DNA of 64,000 bases from Sweltsa coloradensis (Eukaryota > Arthropoda > Insecta > Plecoptera > Chloroperlidae), in contig JAMZAV010006683.1 in the NCBI GenBank assembly GCA_024449915.1, forward strand, positions 1-64,000, written 5' to 3'. The notes below the pieces were generated by a model that saw only the letters and a list, made by a program, of their open reading frames with translations, searched no databases and was not told where the DNA came from. The number at the start of each line of letters is the position of its first letter. Position 1 is the first letter of the stretch. Positions 46,341 to 59,400 of the stretch are shown here, piece by piece. The position numbers and the translations under genes were made by a program.

Positions 46341-46394
46341 ATTGTGTAGGCCTACATATATATAAGCCTAGGTATAAGTTATAGGGTTTTGAGT

Positions 46395-46581
46395 TTTAGT
46401 TGGTATAAGGGCGCGTCAACTGTAAGGCCATAATGCGCCACTCTAGCCTATGATATGGCTAGGAGGAAAGACTCATGCTCGATCCAGCCTTAGGTAGATG
46501 GATGAAAGGGAATGTTACTGGAAGTGGGAACTCATCACATGGCTCACTCACTCGTCTAACAACAACTTTGGCGTTTTCCTA
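46395..46581 (-). repeat. Truncated copy of the 63591-63863 MITE
   Basis: Matches 63591-63863 in reverse: GGCGCGTCAACTGTAAGGCC, CATAATGCGCCACTCTAGCC, and the terminus CAACTTTGGCGTTTTCCTAG. The opposite terminus is missing. Confidence 0.7.
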
Positions 46582-46675
46582 GTTAAATGAATATACCTAG
46601 TTAAAAATGGGCATAGCCGAGGGGTACGTCATAGTTTTGACTTGCTTTTGGGGGTAGGGCCTACTTGACTTGACC

Positions 46676-46698
46676 AAAAAAGTTTGAGAACCACTGGC
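46676..46698 (-). mobile_element. hAT-type terminus, single end
   Basis: In reverse this reads CAGTGGTTCTCAAACTTTTT, a well-known hAT end form (CAGNGGTTCTCAA). No partner end identified. Confidence 0.5.
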
Positions 46699-46702
46699 CT
46701 AG

Positions 46703-46930
<228 letters not shown>

Positions 46931-47084
46931 TGATAAAGCAGTCCTGAGACATAGCATGGTTACTTTAATAGCAGCTAACCATTAGCTGTAGCAGTAACAT
47001 GCTAGCTGCGGCAATAAATGCTGCAGTACTTCTTAGTTCTTATAGTATAGACCTAGTGGAGTCAAACTACATGATCTTTGTGTA

Positions 47085-47310
47085 TTTATTTCTCATGTCG
47101 CGACACCAACTCTCCACTTTTTCCTGTCTTCTCACTGTTTCTCTCTATCGCCCCCACCACTGACCAATCTTCTCCTCTCTCCTCCACATCTGCTTGTACC
47201 TGGTCCTGCCATCTATCTCTTGGTCTTCCCACTCATCTTCTCTCATTCACTACCCCTGAAATACTTGTCTTGGGATCCTATTCTTCTGCATTCTTCTCAT
47301 GTTATTAATT
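47085..47310 (-). pseudogene. RTE-like LINE C-terminal remnant
   Basis: On the minus strand, one frame reads MRRMQKNRIPRQVF and another reads VGRPRDRWQDQVQADVEERG. These fit the C-terminal tail of RTE-like LINEs, where a GRPR-x-RW box follows the RT domain; the same box occurs in the LINE at 56.5-60.1 kb. It lies in PSMA5 intron 1. Confidence 0.7.
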
Positions 47311-47576
47311 TAAATATTTAATGGAAATCAAAATAGGCATGTAAAAAATTACCTCCAAAAACTTACAGTCAAATTAGTTTGGCTGCATTATGCCTAATTA
47401 GGCCTACTTCATACTCCTAGGACTAGGACTTATTTATTTATTTATTTTTTATTTATTTTTTTTAAATATCTAGCCTACCTAGCCCTACTGTATTTAAAAG
47501 TAAAATTATGCATAAAAATTGTAGGTCTAGTAGGTAGGCTAGTAGGTCTAGGCCTGAAGTATTGGTTCATAGCCCT

Positions 47577-48306
47577 ACATTTTTACAACGCTTATATTAG
47601 CTTCATGTGTTTGTCTGTCTGGACGGAATCTTATAATCGATATTTCACCCAATTCTCAATGTCCAATCAAGCTGAAATTTTTCATACATACGCATTCTTG
47701 ATGACAATAAATGAATCAATTAAACAGATCACTAATTAATCAATTAATTCATCTTAATTAATAATTAAAGTTTTATATGGGAATCGATATTTCACCCACT
47801 TCCCAATGTCCGATCGAGCTGAAATTTTTCACACAGACGTATATTCTTGATGACAATAGATAAAACAATTAACCGATTCATTAATAATCAATTGATTCAT
47901 CGTAATTAATTATTAACGTTTTATATGGGAATTGATATTTCACCCTCTTCCCGAAGTACAATATAATATAAAAAATATAAAAAATAAATAGATTATCGTT
48001 AAGACTAAAAAGTAAAAAATAATATTAGGCCTACATGAAATTTTTTTTAAAAAAAACAACGCTTAGGGCTACATTTAAATGTACTAAAAAGTAAAAAAAA
48101 AATTTTTGCCCAACAAATTTTGCCTTACTCGGAAATTAAAAGCGTTGGGCGCTTACGGTACGTATTTACATAGATTACAGAATTTTGTTGTTCATGGAAG
48201 GAAAGCGCCCAACGCTTTTAATTTCCGAGTAAGGCAAAATTTGTTGCGCAAAAATTTATTTTTACTTTTTAGTACATTTAAATATAAAGCGTTGTTTTAA
48301 AAAAAA
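47577..48306 (-). repeat. Composite repeat, reversed copy of 22160-23385
   Basis: Order reversed against copy 1: TTACAACGCTTATATTAGCT, a vestigial GTCTGTCTGG in place of the GACA array, then three units of about 150 bp each with 'GATATTTCACCC' (about 47639, 47790, 47936), an AT-rich spacer, and the palindrome (48050-48306) with the inverse arms CCCAACAAATTTTGCCTTAC and GTAAGGCAAAATTTGTTGCG. It lies in PSMA5 intron 1. Confidence 0.7.
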
Positions 48307-48867
48307 AAATTATGTAATATTATTGTTGATCGCTTCAGCCTTGGCCTACATGCATCAAGAAAAATACGTCTATCAACGACAGATGCTGGCATTGAAAACA
48401 TTTTAAGAGACTACCGCTTAATGTTTCCATCCCACCCATCCCTAGTTCTTATGTTTGCAGATTGATCCCTTTGCAAAGGGAGGAATAGTGATTAGACCTA
48501 CTGATTAGGCCTACATTGCTAATTAGTACCAGTAATTATATATCAGGATGACTGGGACTGGGTATAGACACTTTTAGTGTGACGTCATTTGTCATTCCAT
48601 CATCGGCGTCCATGGCAAGGCCAGTTTCAACTCCAAACACAGTTTTGTTCCCATTAGAAACCAAAGGGAGGTATTTTCGACGAAGTCTTTTAACGGAGGT
48701 ATAATTTCACTTTTATCGATGGCGTATTTTTCCCGATAAGTTCGACACTACCATTACAACGAGGGAAAAATATAATCCGTTCTCCATAAATGTCTGCATG
48801 CTTTATTTCCATTAAAATGTAGGCCTAGTTTGGAGGTTATGTTTGCATATTTTAGAATAGGCTATAT

Positions 48868-49139
48868 TATGTTTAGGCCTAAGGCTATTCAACCGCATTT
48901 TTCTATTTTCCCAAGTATGCTACCAAGTCAAAATATAGTGAATGGCTTTAAAAACCCGCTCATTAGAAAATCAAACTATTTCTTTTCAAATTTTTCTGAT
49001 CGGGCACAGGGCTAATATCACCACTTCAAAATAATTTCAAACTTCAATTTGCCCCAAGCACACCAATCAACGTAGGTAGGCATACTTGTGTTTGTGTGAC
49101 ATTAATTTTCAACTGGTTTTCTAGAGGCTGACTGGTGAG

Positions 49140-49170
<31 letters not shown>

Positions 49171-49486
49171 ATTTGCAGGAAAGACAATGTTTAAAAATCT
49201 TTTTTCTCTCAGTCAGCCTACATAGAAAACCAGATGAAAATTAATGTCACAAAAACACAACTAGGCCTACCTACGTTGAATGGTGTGCTTGGTCGAATTG
49301 AAGTTTGAAATTATTTTGAAGAGGCGATGCATTTGCCCTGTGCCTGATCAAGAAAAATTTGAAAAAATAGTTTGATTTTCTAAAAGAGCCAGGTTTCAAA
49401 GCCATTCACTATATTTTGACTTGATAGCATATTTAGGAAAATAGAAAAACGCGGTCGAATAGCCTTAAAGCTACATTTCTTAGTTA
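48868..49486. repeat. Palindrome of about 0.6 kb in PSMA5 intron 1
   Basis: Arms of about 280 bp around a T run (49141-49167). The left has 'AAGTCAAAATATAGTGAATG', 'ATTTTTCTGATCGGGCACAG' and 'CATTAATTTTCAACTGGTTT'; the right has 'AACCAGATGAAAATTAATGT', 'CTGTGCCTGATCAAGAAAAA' and 'CATTCACTATATTTTGACTT'. The fold could form a long hairpin in the pre-mRNA. Confidence 0.9.
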
Positions 49487-49792
49487 TCTTGGAAGACCTA
49501 GTAATTTAATAAGCCAATCATAGGTTACTATTACTGAATTCAATATTATTACATAGGCCTAAATATTTTGTGTTATTATGTTCAAGGTATGAGTCTATGA
49601 ATTATTTCTGTATTTGAATACTGCAGGCACAGATAATAGAATAGAGTACACTGTGCTGCAGACGTCAAAGTTTTTTGGAGCTGATTTCCTTCGTTGCTCA
49701 GGGCAACCAATTGCGTGACGTCACCGCTATTAGTGTCTATTTATGCAATCCTTGGCAATACTGCAATACATGTACAATACTATTATTTATAG

Positions 49793-49946
49793 GTTGAATA
49801 TGCCATTGAAGCTATTAAGTTGGGATCCACCGCGATTGGAATCTGTACTTCGGAAGGTGTAGTGCTGGCTGTTGAAAAGCGTATTACGTCGCCCCTAATG
49901 GAACTTACAAGTGTTGAGAAGATAGTTGAAGTGGATAAACACATCG
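49793..49946 (+). CDS. PSMA5: Proteasome subunit alpha type-5, second coding exon
   Basis: Opens after TTATTTATAG at 49793 and closes at the donor ATCG|GTGAGT (49947), 154 bases. It continues [17 protein letters not shown], then [20 protein letters not shown], then a segment ending [11 protein letters not shown] plus one base of the Gly codon. This is colinear with human PSMA5 ([20 protein letters not shown] and on to KIVEIDAHIG); differences include C for Q after GI, and LTS for PSS. It covers the first strand pair and the RITSPL loop of the alpha-subunit fold. Exon phase (0 in, 1 out) links correctly to the first exon. The next exon, expected to start with the CAMSGL region, was not found before 64000. 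Confidence 0.95.
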
Positions 49947-50443
49947 GTGAGTGAGTAGTTTGCTACGGTAGGACCTACCCTTGATGAGCCCAGTCTAAGC
50001 TTATATTTTAGCTTACCGGTAGGGCCTACCTGCGATGTCAATAAAACATTTAACCATATTAATGCAAATAGACTGAAGGTAAAAGGCCTAGCCTATAAAT
50101 GATGATAATGAAGATTTCTGTTTCTTAGGCTCAAACTCTTTTTGCCACCATTTTCCTATGGCAGCTGAAGCTTGGGCCTAGTCCAATGGTAGAGGAGTTT
50201 TAGTATGCTTAGTAGGCAGTGGTTGTAATTAAAAAAATGTTTATGGGCAGGTACGCTCTTTCCTGGGTTAAAGTATGAGTTTCTACAGGTGGGGGGGCAT
50301 CCATTGTGTGTCTGGGGAGCACGGCCCCGAATTTTAGTGTGATTTGCATAATTTTACGAGTTTTAGGCCTAGGCATGTTTTTCGTACAGCATTAATTTGA
50401 ATAAAGAAAAATGAAAATGTAAGAAAGAAGGATTTAAGAAGGA

Positions 50444-50626
50444 AGAAGAAGACGGGTTAGACCAAGGAAGAGATGGAAGGACATCATAGCAGGAGACTTG
50501 GAGGCAAGAGGAGAAAGCTGGGAAGGTGTGGAAGAGATACGGTTGTGGGGGGATAGAAAGAAGTGGAAAAATTTTGTTGCTAAACCGAAGCTGACCCTGC
50601 CAGAAGCAGGAAACAGAGATGGATAA
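50444..50626 (+). pseudogene. RTE-like LINE C-terminal fragment, plus strand
   Basis: The plus strand reads RRRRVRPRKRWKDIIAGDLE, continues with RGESWEGVEEIRLW and DRKKWKNFV, and stops with TAA at 50624. It is the same C-terminal module as in the LINE at 56.5 kb (VGRPREKWERLIQEDVGKR, then REWSKLV), here in opposite orientation and lacking the RT domain: a 5'-truncated insertion in PSMA5 intron 2. Confidence 0.75.
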
Positions 50627-50655
50627 TGATTAGGGCTAGGATTCTTATGTATTTA

Positions 50656-51495
50656 CAGTGTTCTCCCCAGAAAAAAAATTTCACTGGGTATTTCATAAAC
50701 ATTGCCGGGTACTCGCGGGTAGGGCCAAAAATAGTGGGGGTCCGGGGGCTTGCCCCGGAAAAAATTTGAGATCCTAGATTCGATTTGGTGAGTTTTAGAG
50801 GTTTTCGAAGCTCTTTTAAAGTAGCTTACTTTTGTTGGTTTAGTGGTATGAAGTAGGCCTATAAACATTTCAAATTTGATTGAAATCATAGTCTAAGTCT
50901 ATTTTCCTTTGTAATGTAGGCTATGTGAAAACTGAAGTCCTTGCTAATACAATAGGCCCGTATAAAGGTGATTATGTTATTCTTTCTAAGTGGTTATTAT
51001 CTTAAGATTTGTAGGCTAGGTTTACAATTACTACAACTTGAAACATTGTTATATTTGATGACTTCATTTTATTACTTTAAAATTTGTCCTAGCAATCAAT
51101 AAACTTGGAAAATTGCTAAAATTGTTCACTTGTGTGTGCTCCTTGTGTGCAGTTAATGTTCAAGATCATAGCGATGATTGCCATTTTGCCAACTTATGAG
51201 TTTCGTTCAAATGCATTCCTTGTCGGGTTCTATAGCGATCAGCGAGATTAGCCTCCACGATGTTGTGTACAATCTGTGCTGCAGTTTAGGGATGGGACGT
51301 TTAAACGTTTAGTGGACGGTTAGTTTATTAAATTCGCAAATCGTTTAGCAAAAAATAAAATTCAAAAAAAAAAAAAAAAAATCAAAATTTTTTTTTCAAT
51401 TTTTTTTTTTTTTTTTTTCAAAATTTTTATTGCCGGGCGGCAGGGAATTATTGCCGGGCGGCCCGCCCGGCGGTCCGGGCCTGGGGAGAACACTG
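50656..51495. mobile_element. TIR element, CAGTGTTCTCCCCAG ends
   Basis: Left CAGTGTTCTCCCCAG, right CTGGGGAGAACACTG: a perfect 15-bp terminal inverted repeat of hAT-like form. Both sides carry GCCGGG-rich stretches: GCCGGGTACTCGCGGG on the left, GCCGGGCGGCCCGCCCGGC on the right. Flanks are AT-rich and no exact 8-bp duplication is evident. No transposase frame. A/T runs lie at about 51366-51419. Confidence 0.7.
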
Positions 51496-51499
51496 ATTT

Positions 51500-54400
51500 A
51501 AATATTTTTATAAAGTTCTCTAAACCTATGCCCATGATCAATTCTTCACCAATTGTTCGATTGTGATCTCAAATATATGGTTTTTTAATCAAATACTTTT
51601 GCATATTTGGTTATATTTGGTTAATAAATACATATTTCTCCTATACTTGCTATAATCACATATTTTAAACAAATAAACCAGTATTCTTTACTTTAATAAA
51701 ATCAAGAACTGTAAATTTACTTTCCAAACCATTTTCAAAATTGCATAAACTAAACTCGGTGCTGTCTAAAAATATTGGGTCAAAAAACTTGTACAAATAA
51801 GTGCTATTCTAAAAGGTGATAGACACCTAGCCCCAACGAGGAAGAGTTTTCGTTGTCTGATATTGCAAATTTTAAGTTTGCACCCGTTACATCCTGTGAC
51901 GTAGACTTAGAGCAAAGTTTTTCGCAATACAAAAATGCGCTCACCGAAAACCGACATTCAATTAAATTTGAACATTTGAAAATGTGGATTGTGGTACACT
52001 GCAACGGGGGTATATAAAGACAAAAGTTAGTCCAAGGTGGTATTAAAAAGTGGCATGTTACAAACTGCTACAATATGTTCAGCAACAATAAAATTGTTTT
52101 AGTGCCAAAGTATTTTTTTCTTTCTGGTATTATATTGCACCTGACATGATTTGATTAATTTATGCTCATATTGTGCTGGGAAGACTGATGGTACGTAAAC
52201 AATATTTTGTTAGCACTTTATTTTGTATTTTTAAGCAAATATTTTTGTATTTTTAGGCACATATTTTTATGTTTTTAAGCAAATATAAAATACATATTTT
52301 GACGTTTTTAAGCACATAAAAATCCGAGCCCTAATAATGATGAATGGTGATTAATTTGTTAGTGGTGAATGGTGATTATTGTTATGATTTCAAAATAATG
52401 TTAGGGTACGGTACCATAAGTGGAGTATGGTACCTATGTTGATTAAAATCGATCTTCTGCACATCGTTCAAAGTTCAAGTATTGACTTGAACTAGCCTAC
52501 TTGGTGACATAGTAAGAATGTAACACAACGAACCTACGACCCCTCAGGTAATCGATAAGCTCTCGTGGATACTTCTCTAAATAGTTAACTTCGAAAAATA
52601 ACATTTAATAAACAAAAACATACTCGGCGATGGGTCGCCTAATTAAAGTGAAACACGATTTTCTGATCTCACTTGGAAGTAAAAATAATTAAGAATAAAA
52701 CAACTGATCAAGACTAAAATCACTCAAACTTGAATGATTACTCTACCTAGGCGTGAACCTGGTACTCAAGTCTAAAGTTACCTAACCAGTTCATAAACAC
52801 ACTCCTATAACTCACCAAGACCCACAAAATTGAGAAATCGTACAACAGCGAAGACAAACATCTCTGAAATACAACTTATAATTTATACTAGATCTAGGAT
52901 GACATTACAACAGACAATCAACGGTTCATAAGTTAAACCAGAACGGGCTATATTGCATGACACAAATGAATTTCCTTCATTGACAAGGAATACATTTCAA
53001 ACCCTACCTATCAGTACTGATGTCTAAAAGCGAAATGGATATCCAGTTAAGATATCTCTTGGTCTGATGGACAACAGTAAAGTTTCCCGAAAATTTATGG
53101 AAATATAATTGTTAATAAAACTTAATTTAAATACTCATCACAAATGATCATGACTCCCATCGAAACCTTATGACGTCGAAGAAGTCCGACGTGTAGTTCC
53201 GTAACTTGCTGCGTATTTGTAGACGATCGTAGTCTTGTATTGAAGATCCTGTCTTGAGTTCGTATCCCGGCTGTGGATTACTCTTGAGTTCAACTTTCCT
53301 TGATAATGTTTGAGCGGTGATAAAATACGATATTTTATCGTGCGAATAACTCAACTCCGACCGTACGTTTTAATGTTTCACACTTGCCCGATATCAGCAT
53401 TCCAAGTCCAACAACCAAGTTTTTCCTGTATCTCACACGGTAAACTGTCAGACGTTCAATAATGTAAACACGCCTACTTTTATCGGCTCAGTTCTGTTCT
53501 TACCCGTCTTTATTACCAAAGCACTTCGTTCGACGTTGCTGGCTCAGGCACTCACGAATGTTCCGAGTTCTTATTGTTGATGTTATCTCTAAGCTCTTTG
53601 CAATTAAAATTCGCCATTTTATTCTTCAACTAAATGCATTTACGAATTCCGAAACCAATTTACATAAAAACTAAGCCTCGGCCATGATATCGAATGGTAA
53701 TTAACTGTTCCTTATATGTTCCTATATTTGGATTCATAGACAATATTATCCTCACCGATTTCCTTTTTATAATATTTCAATCTGTATTTCGTTGTAATAC
53801 GACCACCAAACCTTGCTTGCGTTATCGCGTCCTAAACTCCAGGCTACGCGAATATAATCTTTCTCGGTTCCTTTAAAATCCCAACTAACTCTCGGTCCAG
53901 ATATCGAATGGTTCTAACCCTTTCTGGTTATCGATGCTGTCTTTTATCAAGTCCGTAGGTTTATTAATATGCTCCTAAAGCATGCAAAAGTTCGTTTCCT
54001 CACGTATCCCTGGGCTGGGCTAGCCTTATAAAATGTACCTCGGTTGGTTTATCGTTTTCGTTGATTTCTGGTATTTCTTCTTGGCAGATCGCCGTTCACT
54101 TTCGATTATCACTTTCGCAGATTTTTAACACGCGTTTTCTATATCCAAAGTGTTCTTTCCTAGTACACTTTCCCTAAGTTTTACGCAACGTCTCAAATCG
54201 CCCACGCACACGACCGATTTCCAACTTCACGTCTCAAAGCTCTCACGACACACTGCCGACAAACGCCGCTCTCAACAATCCAAATACGATCGTAGCGTTA
54301 TGATAACCAATCAAAGACCAGCACACAGCGTCATTATTCTGAACTAGGTCCAAACAAATGTCCGGGTGACGCATCATGCGAAAATGACGAAATATGACCT

Positions 54401-55022
54401 TGGCATTTTCTAGAATTTAATAAAATAGATTGACATAGATTTTATATTAAAACTGTTATACTTAAGTGAATCACATGATTCTTTTTATGAAATAAAATGA
54501 AATTTTCTCTAGTTTCTGATTTAAATCAAACCCGTTCTGGATTAGTTTGTATTAATTAGTTTTTTACATGGTTTACACATTTAAACCAGTTGCCTCAGTA
54601 GTAGTCTGGAACCAGCTCATGAAAAACACAGCTCTCCTTCCACTGACCAACGACATCGACTTCGAGATACAAATCGATCTTCGAACGACCAATGCCAAAA
54701 GACCTAAGTACACTCAGGGAGAGGCCGTTTTAGTCTCAATAAATCAAATAAAAAATTGTAACAGGCAGGGTAAGTAGGGACGTAGGCCTAGGTATTTTTG
54801 TGTCAATGACACCTCGTAAAAAACCTGTTTGTAAAGTTACAATTTTTCCCTAATTTTATTGTTTTGTAAGTAGCCAATTGTGGAATTTAGTATTTACTGA
54901 GCAAATTTGCATTTTGGCATTTTGTGGGCTTGACCTTTATCTTCCAAGATCAATGTTTGACTAGTACCGGCCCCATATCCGGTCATAATTAGGCCCTACC
55001 ATTTTCATTGGTTGTTCCCATT
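51500..55022. other. Unassigned PSMA5 intron sequence
   Basis: No PSMA5 exon or named repeat found. The 52520-54360 part is unusually free of the TAGGCCTA motif and of the other repeat families, with a different base mix, so it may be one older or foreign insertion such as a long LTR; I could not find its ends. At 52215-52315, TTTTTAAGCAAATATTTTTG-like units repeat three times. An open frame at 54568-54777 ends CAG|GGTAAGT but matches no PSMA5 residue. Confidence 0.35.
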
Positions 55023-56092
55023 TACTCCGGCAAGCACATTTTTGGGGGTAAGTAGGAACAAGCCTTAAAAATACTGGCTAATTTCATGCGGTAATGGATA
55101 CCTAACAAATGAAAAATTTAGGGAAATTTTACTTTACACACTCATTTATGTTGGTGAACCGGCCAAGAAAAGAAGAAGAATGTAATGAAGATTTAGAAAT
55201 TTGATTATCACTACAGTACGTTTACCAAGGGTTTGAGTTTGGTTTAAAGGGTATTTAACCGCTAAATTCAAAAAAATATATTTCATTCAGGCTAACTAGT
55301 AATGAATTTAGCAATTAGCAGAAAAATTATTGGGGCCACCATGACCTCCCAAAAAATTGTCAAACATGACATTTTTCGAGCTATGTCCCATCGGCAAAAA
55401 TCTCCCATAAGAAATAACATGGGGACGATCTTTATGCCCCGTGACCTTGGAGGATTTTGATCCAAAAAAATATTGGCCATTATTGACGTACTCGACAGCC
55501 TTTTCTGTAGTAATTTGGGCAAGTAGTTCAATCAAAGTATGCTGATTACCAAGATGGGGTGTGATTTTGGAATGCATATTTTTGCGTGTTTGAGGGTATA
55601 TTTGGGCACAGTTTCAAGACACGATGTTATAAAGGGGCATTTTAGATTGGTACTATGCTCTAGTATCTATGTGGACCAAAAAAGAAGCAGGTTAAAGCCA
55701 ATTTAGGAAATTTTCCAAAACACCAATTTTTGCCAATTTCTGGATCAAAAAAATTAAAAAAATTCGTGTTAAATCACAGTTACAAGATATAATTTTTTAA
55801 ACGGTCATTTAAGTGTAGTATTGTGCTATAGATCACGTGGTAAAAAATAATTTTTGGGGTTTTTAGCCCCTTTAAAGTAAAAATTGTTGAGGGTAAGTAG
55901 GAACAAGCCTTAAAATACTGGCTAATTTCATGCGGTAATGGATACATAACAAATGAAAAATATAGGAAAATTTTACTTTACACACTCATTTATGTTGGTG
56001 AACCTGCCAAGAAAAGAAGAAGAATGTAATGAAGATTTAGAAATTTAATTATCACTACGGTACGTTTACCAAGGGCTTGAGTTTGGTTTAAA
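55023..56092. repeat. Two direct repeats of about 210-225 bp flanking 0.63 kb
   Basis: 55023-55250 and 55882-56092 are nearly identical ('TAAGTAGGAACAAGCCTTAA', 'TTTCATGCGGTAATGGATAC', 'AAGAAAAGAAGAAGAATGTA', 'TACGTTTACCAAGGG'). The 0.63 kb between them is unrelated. This may be a segmental duplication or terminal direct repeats of a small element; no TG...CA ends were confirmed. Confidence 0.75.
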
Positions 56093-56454
56093 CTGGACCG
56101 GTTTCATCTAGTCCGAGGCGTATATCAACAAAGTTGAGCCCGCCTTCTTAAACCCAATTTTGAGCCGAACTCGCCACAGCTGTTCTGCCACGTCTGTTTT
56201 CAACCACTTAATTTACCAGTACAAAATTATTAAACTGAAGCTATATTATAGTATAGGTAGCCTATGACTTATTTGCATGGAACGCATCTATTCCCGCCCG
56301 ATTTGTTCTAGAGCGGCACCTAGAGTCATAATCCTCCCCATCAAGTTGCAGTGAAGTGTTTATCAGGCTCGCCTAGTTCACTTTGAGCGATCTAGACTCG
56401 TTAGCAAATGACTCTAGATCAATTCTACACTAGGCCGGCTCACAGCGTTTAATA

Positions 56455-59400
56455 TTAACAATAATATTAATAATAATAATCATCATAACTCAGTTCCAAC
56501 TATGTCGGGTTGAGTGGTGGTTTTCCACCACTATCAAGGACACGAAACTGTAGATACTAAGCTTGCCAGACTCAGTGTTTCTTCCACATCATCCAACTCC
56601 TTCTTCTCCACCAATTTACTCCACTCTCTTCTGTCCTCCCACAGCTTTACTCTTGCCACATGCTCCCACACTTCATTCCGTTTTCCAACGTCTTCTTGAA
56701 TTAATCTTTCCCATTTTTCTCTTGGCCTTCCTACTCTTCTTTTCCCCTCCTCTGCCGCTTCAAATTCTCGTCTTGGAATCCTCTCCCTGCCCATCCTTTT
56801 CATATGTCCAAACCATCTTAGACGTTCTCTTCCTAGCTTAAACTTCAATCTCTCCAATCCCAGTTCTTTCCTTATTTCATTACTTCTTATCTTGTCCATC
56901 TTTGTAACTCCCTTGATACTTCTTAAAATCTTCATTTCTGTAGCTTCCAGCTGACTCTCTTCTTTAATATAGGTACAAAATATGCCTTATACAGCAAAAT
57001 TTTACATTTTTGTGGGAACAACTCATTCCATAGTAACTTTCTCACCAATTGATAAAACCCTTCTGCTTTTTGCACTCTAGATGACACTTCCCTACACACT
57101 TTTGCATCTTTTGTCAATATACTTCCCAAATATTTAAATTCTTCTTTTTCTTCTAAGACTTCTCCACGTAGTACAATATTTTCTATGTCTCTAGGCCTGC
57201 CCTTTGTCTTCTTTTGCATACGCAAACATTCACTCTTTTTCTGATTGATTTTTAGACCAAACTCTGTAGTAACTTCGTTCCATCTGTCCACCTTCTTCTG
57301 CACTTCGCTGGCACTCTCACCCCAAATCAACACATTGTCCGCAAACACTAATGTTCTTGTGTCCCTTCCATCTGTATTTGGTTCCACTCTTCTTATAATT
57401 TCATCCATTACAACAGTAAAGAGTGTTGGAGATAACACACTACCTTGTCGCAAGCCCTCATTCACTTGAAACCATTCTGACCTACCCATATCTGTCTGTA
57501 CACAACTTTCACTCCTTTGATACGTACTTTGTATCCTGTCTATTAAACCTCTTCCCACTCCTTTTATCTCTAGACACTCCCATACTTTCTCTCTAGGCAG
57601 GCGATCGTATGCCTTCTCCAGATCCAAAAACACAATGTGCATTTCTTTCCCATTTTGCCATCTCCCCTCCATTGTCTGTCTTATAGCAAATATGGGATCA
57701 ATAGTAGACCGTCCACTTCTGAACCCATATTGTTCTTCTCTTAGATCTGTGTCATATACCTCCTTCAGTCTTAGTTCTATAACTTTCTCATAAATTTTTG
57801 CACACTGACACATTAATGTCACCCCTCTATAATTTTCACATTTCTTACGGTCACCTTTCTTAAACAGCGGTACAATTATACCTCTTTTCCAATCTTCCGG
57901 TACCTTCTTTTGTTTCCACGCAGCACTTATTACTCGAAATAACCATCTTCTTCCTTCCGCACCTGATGCTTTGATCATTTCCACAGAAATGTCATCCACT
58001 CCCGGAGCTCTACCATTCTTCATGGCTCCTAACGCCCGAGCCACCTCTTGTTCTGTTACCTCGTCTTCTTCATCTTCTCCACTTGCCTCTTTCTCTTTCT
58101 CTGCATTTAAATTTTCACTAACCTGTACATTTAGCAGATCTTTGAAATATTTCCTCCACATTTCTTGTATTTCCTGTGGGTTGTTTGTAACTTGGCCATT
58201 TTCATTTACCATGAGCTTTTGTTCTTCCCTTTCTTGTCTTTTTGTCTTAACTAGTCCGTACATAATTTTCTTATTTCCCTGGAAGTCATCTTCTAATTTA
58301 CCAGCAAATTCTTCCATTGCTTTGTCTTTCTCCTCCTTCACAATTTGTTTCACATCGGTTTTTCCGCCTACAGTACTCGTACTCATTTTCTGTAGATTTG
58401 CACTTTTCATTCTTTTTCCAAGCTAGTTTCTTCTCCCGAACTGCATCTCGTACCCTCTCGTTCCACCATCGCGTTTCTTTCTCTTTCCTCCTTCCACTGA
58501 CTCTTCCACACAGCTCTTCTGCACTTGACACAAAAACCTTCTTAAAGTTTTGCCATTCTTCTTCTATTTCTCCCACTTCATTTGTAGGTGTTTGGTCACT
58601 AATTCTTGTTAGAAACTCGTCTTGCACTATCGGAGATTGCAGTTTCCACACTTTTAGTCTTTTGTGCCGGTTCTTTATTCTCTTTTGGGTCTGTACCATC
58701 ATTCTAAACTGCCCCAACACCAGCCTGTGGTCTCCATCCAATGATATTGATGGCATTACCCTCACATCCTCAAGATTTCTCATTACTTCTTTTCCTATAC
58801 ATAGATAGTCAATTACTGTCTCTGATCTGTCTTCACCATAGCCATATCTCGTTATTTGTTGGGTTCTACGTTTCTTGAACCAACTATTTCCTATAACTAA
58901 CGAGTTTCTGGCACACATTTCTAACAATTTCTCTCCATCTCTGTTTCTTGCATCTATCCCATGTCTGCCCATAACCTCTTCAAATCCTTTTCTATCTTTT
59001 CCTATTCTTGCATTAAAATCCCCCATTACTACAATAGTATTCGATTGTCATGCTGTCATCGCACAAGATGTACATCTGTATCATTCTATCACTATGGCTT
59101 TTCACATTTACGATACTGTCTTTCCATTCAGGGCTTACCACAAATGCTACCCCATTTCTTCCCTCCACTCCTCCAGACCACCACAGTTTGTATCCTTCTC
59201 TGAGATTCTTGTTTCCACACCCTTTCCACTTTGTCTCACTGAGTCCCATTACACACAGTTTCTGTTCTTTCATGACATCAATGATCTCTTCGATTTTACC
59301 ATTAAGTGACACTATATTTATTGTGCCCACATTTATAACTTTTCCTTCTTTCCTGTGTGATGATGTTCTCCCTATTTTGTTTAGTTTTCTCCTTTGTCCA

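Noticed and set aside
51366..51419. A/T runs considered as a retroelement poly-A tail with terminator
   Set aside because: They lie inside the TIR element (50656-51495) with no adjacent retroelement 3' end.
54568..54777. Open frame ending at CAG|GGTAAGT, considered as a PSMA5 exon
   Set aside because: No residue block matches PSMA5 (expected CAMSGL, DAKTLID, VETQ), and the phase does not fit.
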